Assembly: GCA_937896505.1 (NCBI GenBank)
Contig: CALBNP010000174.1
Span: forward strand, 1 to 12,287
Length of the DNA: 12,287 nucleotides
From: an uncultured Bacteroidales bacterium
GTDB lineage: Bacteria > Bacteroidota > Bacteroidia > Bacteroidales > F082
Reading direction: 5' to 3'
Made by a program: the position numbers and the translations under genes. The notes beneath the pieces are model-generated. The model worked only from the letters and a program-made list of their open reading frames with translations. It made no database searches and had not been told where the DNA came from. This document shows, one piece after another, positions 6,675 through 12,287 of the stretch; within the stretch, counting starts at the first letter, position 1; each line of letters begins with the position of its first letter.

Positions 6675-9600
6675 ATGTCGTTTTGGAGTAAGATTAGAGA
6701 AACAATCAGTGGGGAAGAGCGAAAACCACAAATGCAAGAAAAGGAGAAAGTGTCTCGCAGAGCCTCCCGATATGCTTTTGTGGATGTGGAGGTCGGTGTC
6801 AAGGATAAGAAAATACATGACATTGGTGCCTTAAGATGCGACGAAGCTGTGCTTCATTCCGCTGACAAGCAAGCAGCTTTGGATTTTTTGGAAAATGTCG
6901 ATTTCGTCTGTGGACACAATATCATCCATCACGATGCAAAGTATCTGTTTGGTGACGAACCGCATAAATGGGTTTTGGTTGACACCTTGTTTGTCTCGCC
7001 TTTATTGTTTCCCGAAAGGCCTTATCACCGTTTGCTCAAGAATGACAAATTGCTGAGCGAGCAGATGAACAATCCGGTCAACGACTGCGAGAAAGCCCGT
7101 GACCTGCTGATGGATGAGGTGGCACGGTGGAATGTGTTGCCGGATTCAAAAAGAACAATTTATGCCACACTTTTGCGTGATGTGCCCGAATTTGAAGGCT
7201 TTCTTGAATTTGTTGTTGCCCAACCCGAAAACAAGGCCTTGCTGCCTGAATTGATTCAAGCTACATACAAAGGTAAGATTTGCGAACATGCCGACCTTGC
7301 AGACATTGTGAATCAGCAGGCTGAAGAATTGGCCTACGCCCTTGCCCTGATTGACACTACGGATTACCGCTCGGTGACACCGCCATGGGTGCTGCACAAT
7401 TATCCGAATGTGGAGAATGTGGTTAAGCTGTTGCGGCATACGAAATGTGTTGAGGGTTGCAGATACTGCAATAAGGAATTGGATGTGCATCACAACCTCA
7501 AGCAGTTTTTCGGCTACGACCAGTTCCGCACCTACGAAGGCGAACCCTTGCAGGAAAACGCGGCTCGCGCAGCCGTGGAAGGCAAGTCGCTGCTGGCGAT
7601 TTTCCCGACGGGAGGCGGCAAATCGCTGACTTTCCAATTGCCCGCCTTGATGGAAGGACGCACGGTGCAAGGCCTTACTGTGGTGATTTCGCCTTTGCAG
7701 TCGCTGATGAAAGACCAAGTCGATAACCTTGCCGACAGAGGCATTACCGATGCCGTCACCATCAACGGATTGCTGGATCCTATCAGCCGCTCGTTGGCTA
7801 TTCAGCGTGTTCAGGATGGCGATGCTTCCTTGTTATATATAGCTCCGGAAATGCTTCGTTCGAAGACAATTGAAAAGATTCTGCTGGCACGCCATGTGGT
7901 TCGTTTCGTAATCGATGAGGCACATTGCTTTTCTTCGTGGGGGCAGGATTTCCGTGTGGATTATCTCTATATCGGCAAGTTTATCAGCGAATACCAGAAA
8001 AAGAAACGCTGTCAGGCACCGATTCCCGTGTCGTGTTTTACCGCCACGGCAAAGCAGAAAGTGATACAGGACATTTGCGATTATTTCAAGCAAACGCTTA
8101 ACATCGACCTTGTCATTTTTGCCTCAACTGCATCGCGGACCAACCTCCGCTATTCCGTCATCCATGCCGATACCGATGAGGATAAGTACATGAAACTCCG
8201 ATCGCTGATAGCCGAATCATCATGTCCAACAATTGTTTATGTTTCAAGGACAAAACGCACGAAGGATTTGGCGGAGAAACTGACCCGCGACGGTTACAAG
8301 GCCTTGCCATTCAACGGAAAGATGGATGCCGATGAGAAAATTGTCAACCAGGAGGCATTCATGAATGATCAGGTTCGTGTCATTGTGGCGACTTCCGCCT
8401 TTGGCATGGGCGTGGATAAAAAAGATGTCGGATTGGTTGTCCATTACGACATTTCCGACTCGTTAGAGAATTATGTACAAGAAGCAGGTCGTGCCGGTCG
8501 CGACCCACAGCTCGAGGCTCGTTGTTTTGTGTTGTATAGCGATGCCGATTTGGATAAGCATTTCGTTCTGTTAAACCAGACAAAACTGAGTATCAGCGAG
8601 ATTCAGCAAGTTTGGAAAGCCGTTAAGGACATGACCCGACAGCGTATGCGGACATGTTGCTCGGCATTGGAGATAGCGAGAAAAGCTGGTTGGGACGACT
8701 CTGTGTCTGACATTGAGACAAGAGTGCGGACAGCCTTGGCGGCCCTTGAACAAGCTGGTTATCTGGAACGGGGAAACAACGTCCCTCATGTTTATGCCAC
8801 GGGCATCACCGTGAAGGACATGGACGAGGCGCGGCAGCGTATCACCGAGTCGTTACTCTTCGAAAGTAATGAAGTCGAAAAAGCCGTGCGCATCATCAAG
8901 TCGTTGATTTCGCAAAAATACATAGCCAAGGCACAAGATGTTGAAGCAGAATCGCGTGTGGACTATCTGGCCGACATTCTCGGCTTGAATAAAAGCGAAG
9001 TCGTGTCGGTGGTTGAACGCATGCGGCAGGAAGGCATTTTGGCCGATACGAAAGACATTTCAGCCTATCTGAACGATGTGGGCGAGTCGGAAAACAAGTC
9101 GAAACGGCTGTTGGAACGATTCTCAAAACTGGAGCGTTATCTTTTGAACAAGATTCCCGATGACGTCCTTAGGATTTCCTGCAAGCAACTGAATGACAAT
9201 GCACAGAATGAAGGCATAACAAGTGCCACCGAGAAAGACATACGCACCTTACTCTTTTTCCTCACCGTGAAAGGCTACACGCGAAAGAAAGAAGATGCTG
9301 TCCACAATCTGGAAGTGATGCGTCAAGCGGATATGGAGACGACTTTGAGACGTTTTGAAAGACGATTGGAAATTTGTCGTTTTGCCGTGGAATGGCTTTA
9401 CAATCAGGCACAGCAAACAAGCGATGAGGAATCGCAGAAGAAAGGCTTGCAATTCTCGATTGTGGAGCTGTTGAACGACTTTAAGGCTCAGGGACAGAAC
9501 CTTTTCGGCACACTTCAAGATGTTCAGATTGTGGATGTGGAAGAAGCCTTGCTCTATCTTTCGAAGATTGGAGCGCTGAAAATGGAAGGCGGTTTCCTCG

Positions 9601-11573
9601 TTTTGTATAACGCCATGGACATCCGCCGTATCAAGGATAACAGATTGCGTTACAAGCAGGACGACTACCGCATGTTGAACGAGTTCTACAAACAGAAGAT
9701 TCAGCAAGTCCACATTGTGGGCGAATATGCCAATCTTATGGTGCGTGACTACGATGCCGCCTTGCAGTATGTGCAGGATTATTTCCAGATGGACTACAAG
9801 CGTTTCGTGTCGAAGTATTTCAAAGGCAATCGCTTGCAAGAGATAGAGCGCAATGTGACGCCTGAGAAATACCAGCAGCTTTTTGGCACTTTGTCGGAGA
9901 AACAAATGGAGATTATTTCCGACAAGGAATCACGCTGCATCGTCGTGGCAGCAGGTCCAGGCAGTGGCAAGACGAGGGTGCTGGTACACAAACTGGCCTC
10001 TCTGCTGATGCTCGAGGATGTGAAACACGAACAACTGCTCATGCTCACCTTTTCGCGTGCTGCAGCCATAGAATTCAAGCAACGACTGATGGGACTGATT
10101 GGCAATGCAGCTCATTTTGTTGAAATTAAGACCTTCCATTCCTATTGTTTCGATCTATTAGGCAGAATTGGCAATTTGGATGAAGTGAAAGATGTGGTGG
10201 CGCGTGCCGCTCAGATGATAAACGAAGGTGAAGTGGAGCCTAACCGCATAGCCAAGACCGTGCTTGTGATTGATGAGGCTCAGGATATGAGCGACGAGGA
10301 GTATGCGCTTGTACGCGCCTTGATGACCGCCAACGAGGAAATGCGCGTGATTGCTGTGGGCGACGACGACCAGAATATCTTTGAGTTCCGTGGATCCGAC
10401 TCCAAATACATGGCGCAGTTGCTGAAAGATTCGGATGGACGCTTTGTTGAAATGACTGAGAATTACCGTAGTTCACGGCATGTGGTCAATTTTGCCAATG
10501 CTTTTGTCAAGGGAATCCGGGGCAGAATGAAAAACATGCCCATCGTGTCGATGAGTCAAGACGATGGCGTTGTCAGTGTGACGCATCATCAGTCGGAATG
10601 CATGTATGAACCTCTTGTAAACGAACTTGTTGAGCGATACAAAGCCACTGATTCGGGACAAAGTAAGCACTCTGTAAGCGTTCTTACACAAACAAACGAA
10701 GAAGCCGTCATCCTTGTGGCATTGTTGAGGAAATACGGACTGCAAAGCAAGCTGATTCAGAGCATGGATGGTTTCCGTTTCTGGAACATGATGGAGGTGC
10801 GTCTTTTCTTGAAATACATTGATGCCCAAACGCATACGCCACTCATTGCCGATGAGGTATGGGAAGATGCTAAACGCAGGACTTTTGCCGCATACGCCAA
10901 TTCCGAAAGCCTTCATTACCTGCAACGTTGCATACAATTGTTCGAGGAAACGAACAAGATGAAATATCTGACTGATTTCAAGGAGTTTGTCTTTGAATCG
11001 TCGGTAGAGGACTTTTGTGACCTTTCGGGTGCCGATGTTGTGGTTTCGACCATACATAAGTCGAAAGGCAGGGAATTTGACGATGTCTATATGCTGATTT
11101 CCCAACCGCTTCATGTTTCAGACGATGAACTTCGCCGTTATTATGTAGGCATTACCCGAGCCAAGCAACGGCTGTTCATTCACACCAACAGTTCGATGTT
11201 TGACAAATTGCCAGCTGACAATAAGATTGCCGATCAAAACCCATACGAGATGCCCGACGAGGTTGTGCTACAGCTTTCGCACCGAGATGTGAACCTCAAT
11301 TTCTTCAAACCGCGAAAGAAAGAGATTCTGGCACTGAGGGCAGGGGAGCAACTTCGTTTTGAAAATAACTGCCTCTATGAAAAAAAGACGAATCTTTCAG
11401 TCTGTCAGTTGTCGCAGAAGATGCAAAACGGCCTAAGCCTTTGGGCAGAAAAGAATTATCATGTCAGCGCAGCAACCATCCGTTTCATCGTGGCTTGGCG
11501 CCCGAAGGATGCCCCGAAAAACGAGGAGGAACATGCTGTTTTGCTGGTCGATTTGGTGCTGAGGAAGGAATAG
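6675..11573 (+). CDS. DEDD exonuclease - RecQ (SF2) - UvrD-like (SF1) fusion helicase
   Basis: This is a 1632-residue protein from ATG 6675. An in-frame TTG at 6648 would add nine residues but has GGAGG only 1 nt away, so it is less likely. Domains: 3'-5' exonuclease, about 33-150 (D37, E39, D87, D137, with Asn132 where DEDDh enzymes have His). A linker with CxxxCxxC follows (258-265). The RecQ core is about 278-640: Walker A TGGGKS 312-317, DEAH 414-417, CFTATA 454-459, QEAGRAGRD 602-610. Winged-helix-like segments lie at about 660-870. The UvrD-like SF1 helicase is about 1070-1510: AAGPGSGKT 1092-1100, VIDEAQD 1198-1204, GDDDQNIFEFRG 1229-1240, NYRSS 1263, STIHKSKGREFDDVY 1458-1472, VGITRA 1491-1496. 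A basic/beta C-terminal domain ends the chain (about 1535-1632). Both motors look catalytically intact. It likely unwinds and trims branched or damaged DNA; the pathway is not known from sequence. The RecQ zinc subdomain is missing. Confidence 0.95.
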   Translation: MSFWSKIRETISGEERKPQMQEKEKVSRRASRYAFVDVEVGVKDKKIHDIGALRCDEAVLHSADKQAALDFLENVDFVCGHNIIHHDAKYLFGDEPHKWVLVDTLFVSPLLFPERPYHRLLKNDKLLSEQMNNPVNDCEKARDLLMDEVARWNVLPDSKRTIYATLLRDVPEFEGFLEFVVAQPENKALLPELIQATYKGKICEHADLADIVNQQAEELAYALALIDTTDYRSVTPPWVLHNYPNVENVVKLLRHTKCVEGCRYCNKELDVHHNLKQFFGYDQFRTYEGEPLQENAARAAVEGKSLLAIFPTGGGKSLTFQLPALMEGRTVQGLTVVISPLQSLMKDQVDNLADRGITDAVTINGLLDPISRSLAIQRVQDGDASLLYIAPEMLRSKTIEKILLARHVVRFVIDEAHCFSSWGQDFRVDYLYIGKFISEYQKKKRCQAPIPVSCFTATAKQKVIQDICDYFKQTLNIDLVIFASTASRTNLRYSVIHADTDEDKYMKLRSLIAESSCPTIVYVSRTKRTKDLAEKLTRDGYKALPFNGKMDADEKIVNQEAFMNDQVRVIVATSAFGMGVDKKDVGLVVHYDISDSLENYVQEAGRAGRDPQLEARCFVLYSDADLDKHFVLLNQTKLSISEIQQVWKAVKDMTRQRMRTCCSALEIARKAGWDDSVSDIETRVRTALAALEQAGYLERGNNVPHVYATGITVKDMDEARQRITESLLFESNEVEKAVRIIKSLISQKYIAKAQDVEAESRVDYLADILGLNKSEVVSVVERMRQEGILADTKDISAYLNDVGESENKSKRLLERFSKLERYLLNKIPDDVLRISCKQLNDNAQNEGITSATEKDIRTLLFFLTVKGYTRKKEDAVHNLEVMRQADMETTLRRFERRLEICRFAVEWLYNQAQQTSDEESQKKGLQFSIVELLNDFKAQGQNLFGTLQDVQIVDVEEALLYLSKIGALKMEGGFLVLYNAMDIRRIKDNRLRYKQDDYRMLNEFYKQKIQQVHIVGEYANLMVRDYDAALQYVQDYFQMDYKRFVSKYFKGNRLQEIERNVTPEKYQQLFGTLSEKQMEIISDKESRCIVVAAGPGSGKTRVLVHKLASLLMLEDVKHEQLLMLTFSRAAAIEFKQRLMGLIGNAAHFVEIKTFHSYCFDLLGRIGNLDEVKDVVARAAQMINEGEVEPNRIAKTVLVIDEAQDMSDEEYALVRALMTANEEMRVIAVGDDDQNIFEFRGSDSKYMAQLLKDSDGRFVEMTENYRSSRHVVNFANAFVKGIRGRMKNMPIVSMSQDDGVVSVTHHQSECMYEPLVNELVERYKATDSGQSKHSVSVLTQTNEEAVILVALLRKYGLQSKLIQSMDGFRFWNMMEVRLFLKYIDAQTHTPLIADEVWEDAKRRTFAAYANSESLHYLQRCIQLFEETNKMKYLTDFKEFVFESSVEDFCDLSGADVVVSTIHKSKGREFDDVYMLISQPLHVSDDELRRYYVGITRAKQRLFIHTNSSMFDKLPADNKIADQNPYEMPDEVVLQLSHRDVNLNFFKPRKKEILALRAGEQLRFENNCLYEKKTNLSVCQLSQKMQNGLSLWAEKNYHVSAATIRFIVAWRPKDAPKNEEEHAVLLVDLVLRKE

Positions 11574-11581
11574 TTAATCGT

Positions 11582-11992
11582 TTAATTCAAGAGACAATAA
11601 ACAGCGTAGCCGATAAGAAACAATATGACTCCAATGACGCTTAGGACAAGGATGACAGTCAGTGTGCCAATGTAGATGCAGGCGGCAATCCTGAAGAAGC
11701 GTTCCGAAAAGGGTTTAGGGTCGTTTTTGATTTTACCGGCTTTGTAACGCTTTGAGTAATAGACAGCTTGGAATATTCCGATGACAGCCAATGCGATGCA
11801 AGCTGAAAAGATGACCTTGTAAAGTGTTGAATGAGTGTCGAGTAGCAAGAATGATGGAACCCAAATAAACAGACTCCAACAGAAGGTCATTTGACCGACC
11901 AAAGACTCGAAACCGCCATTCGGTTCCGGATATTTGGGGTTCTTTTTGTGGAACTGCATGATTTGATAGGTCATCTGCTCGAAAAATTTCAT
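11582..11992 (-). CDS. small integral membrane protein of unknown function
   Basis: This encodes 136 residues. The N-terminus is hydrophilic (KFFEQMTYQIMQFHKKNPKY). Hydrophobic segments follow at about 33-51, 58-79 and 101-134, the last long enough for one or two helices, separated by the basic, Pro-containing loop SKRYKAGKIKNDPKPFSERF (80-99). Three or four membrane spans are expected. I do not recognise the family. The stop codon is 8 bp from the convergent helicase stop, leaving no room for a simple terminator. An exact -7 element 20 bp upstream of the start suggests its own promoter, giving an almost leaderless mRNA of about 15 nt. Coding is supported by the long open frame, hydrophobic pattern and promoter. 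Confidence 0.75.
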   Translation of the reverse strand: MKFFEQMTYQIMQFHKKNPKYPEPNGGFESLVGQMTFCWSLFIWVPSFLLLDTHSTLYKVIFSACIALAVIGIFQAVYYSKRYKAGKIKNDPKPFSERFFRIAACIYIGTLTVILVLSVIGVILFLIGYAVYCLLN

Positions 11993-12011
11993 GGCTCATT
12001 GCGATTTGGCG

Positions 12012-12019
12012 CAAAGATA
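12012..12019 (-). promoter_or_regulatory. -7 promoter element of the membrane-protein gene
   Basis: The minus strand reads TATCTTTG followed by C, an exact TAnnTTTG match. It lies 20 bp before the ATG at 11992 and just past the stop of the upstream gene, so the two minus-strand genes may be transcribed separately. Confidence 0.5.
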
Positions 12020-12026
12020 GTGCTTT

Positions 12027-12287
12027 TCATCCTATTCCTTCGATTTTCTTCCGATAATCCTGGATGTCGAGAATCAAGCCGTCAATGATTGAGAGTTTCT
12101 GCTCTTTTGAATAGTCATCGTCAAGGGAATAATCGAGCAAATCGGTGATGGAGAATTCAATTGGATAATCCTTTTTTAAGGGAAATAACACGAAATAAAA
12201 ATCCCTACCAATTTCTGTGTCCATAATGATAAGGGGACTTCTATTTTTAGCATTTTTGCGCCATTCCTCTGAACTTCGTGTAGTCCG
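12027..12287 (-). CDS. unknown acidic protein, C-terminal 86 residues (5' end beyond window)
   Basis: The minus-strand frame is open from the right edge to a TGA at 12029-12027. An internal ATG at 12224 would give 65 residues. However, the frame continues upstream without a stop (SSEEWRKNAKNRSPLII leading into MDTEIGRDFYFVLF), and no ribosome-binding site precedes the ATG, so I treat it as a fragment. The C-terminus is acidic then basic (ITDLLDYSLDDDYSKEQK, DIQDYRKKIEGIG) and looks helical. No family is recognised. Its stop is 34 bp from the start of the next minus-strand gene. Confidence 0.55.
   Translation of the reverse strand, partial: RTTRSSEEWRKNAKNRSPLIIMDTEIGRDFYFVLFPLKKDYPIEFSITDLLDYSLDDDYSKEQKLSIIDGLILDIQDYRKKIEGIG

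Noticed and set aside
9249..11114. Two minus-strand frames over 200 codons opposite the fusion helicase (9249-9905 and 10473-11114)
   Set aside because: Shadows of a gene whose helicase motifs are unmistakable; no conserved features or promoters of their own.
11574..11581. Bidirectional terminator between the helicase and the convergent membrane-protein gene
   Set aside because: The gap is only 8 bp and no GC-rich stem with a T-tail is evident around it.
1..12287. CRISPR array, rRNA, tRNA, insertion sequence or prophage genes
   Set aside because: No regularly spaced repeats, no RNA gene signatures, and no transposase, integrase or phage structural proteins were seen.

Overview
The window looks like a chromosomal segment of a member of the Bacteroidales (Bacteroides/Prevotella-like; the genus cannot be resolved by eye). 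Three things point there. Four intergenic stretches carry the Bacteroidetes -7 promoter element TAnnTTTG. Most starts lack a strong Shine-Dalgarno sequence. The protein types are typical: a RecA with a Bacteroidetes-like terminus, a TGS/ThrRS-like nucleoside kinase, a TPR lipoprotein and a roughly 1600-residue RecQ/UvrD fusion. No rRNA, tRNA, CRISPR array, transposase or integrase was seen.

Layout from left to right. Positions 1-122 (minus) hold the 5' end of a PnuC-type vitamin/nucleoside transporter that runs off the left edge. It is divergently transcribed from a two-gene plus-strand unit: a cysteine-rich DUF5714-type protein with a lipoprotein-like signal (255-1055) and a ten-helix DMT/EamA exporter (1076-2008). 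A hairpin in a decamer-repeat tract follows. Next comes an AT-rich orphan gene of unknown function (2176-2604), then two hairpins and the recA promoter. recA (2851-3879) ends in a strong Rho-independent terminator. It is followed by a TPR lipoprotein (3939-4967), a TGS/uridine-kinase-like nucleoside kinase (4973-6637) and a giant exonuclease-RecQ-UvrD fusion helicase (6675-11573). All are on the plus strand with short gaps. At the right edge two minus-strand genes converge on the helicase: a small membrane protein (11582-11992) and a partial gene of unknown function (12027 to the edge).

Functional reading. The best-supported biology is DNA maintenance: recA plus a very large enzyme that places a DEDD-type 3'-5' exonuclease, an SF2 RecQ helicase and an SF1 UvrD-like helicase in one chain. 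This fusion is the most interesting object in the window. Its exonuclease has Asn where DEDDh enzymes have His. Its RecQ module lacks the usual zinc-binding subdomain, yet it has a Cys cluster just ahead of the helicase core. I believe the fusion is a recognisable family rather than new to this genome, but its job (repair, recombination or defence) cannot be decided from sequence alone. I see no clear defence island or mobile element around it. The AT-rich gene between the exporter and recA is the only stretch that looks acquired.
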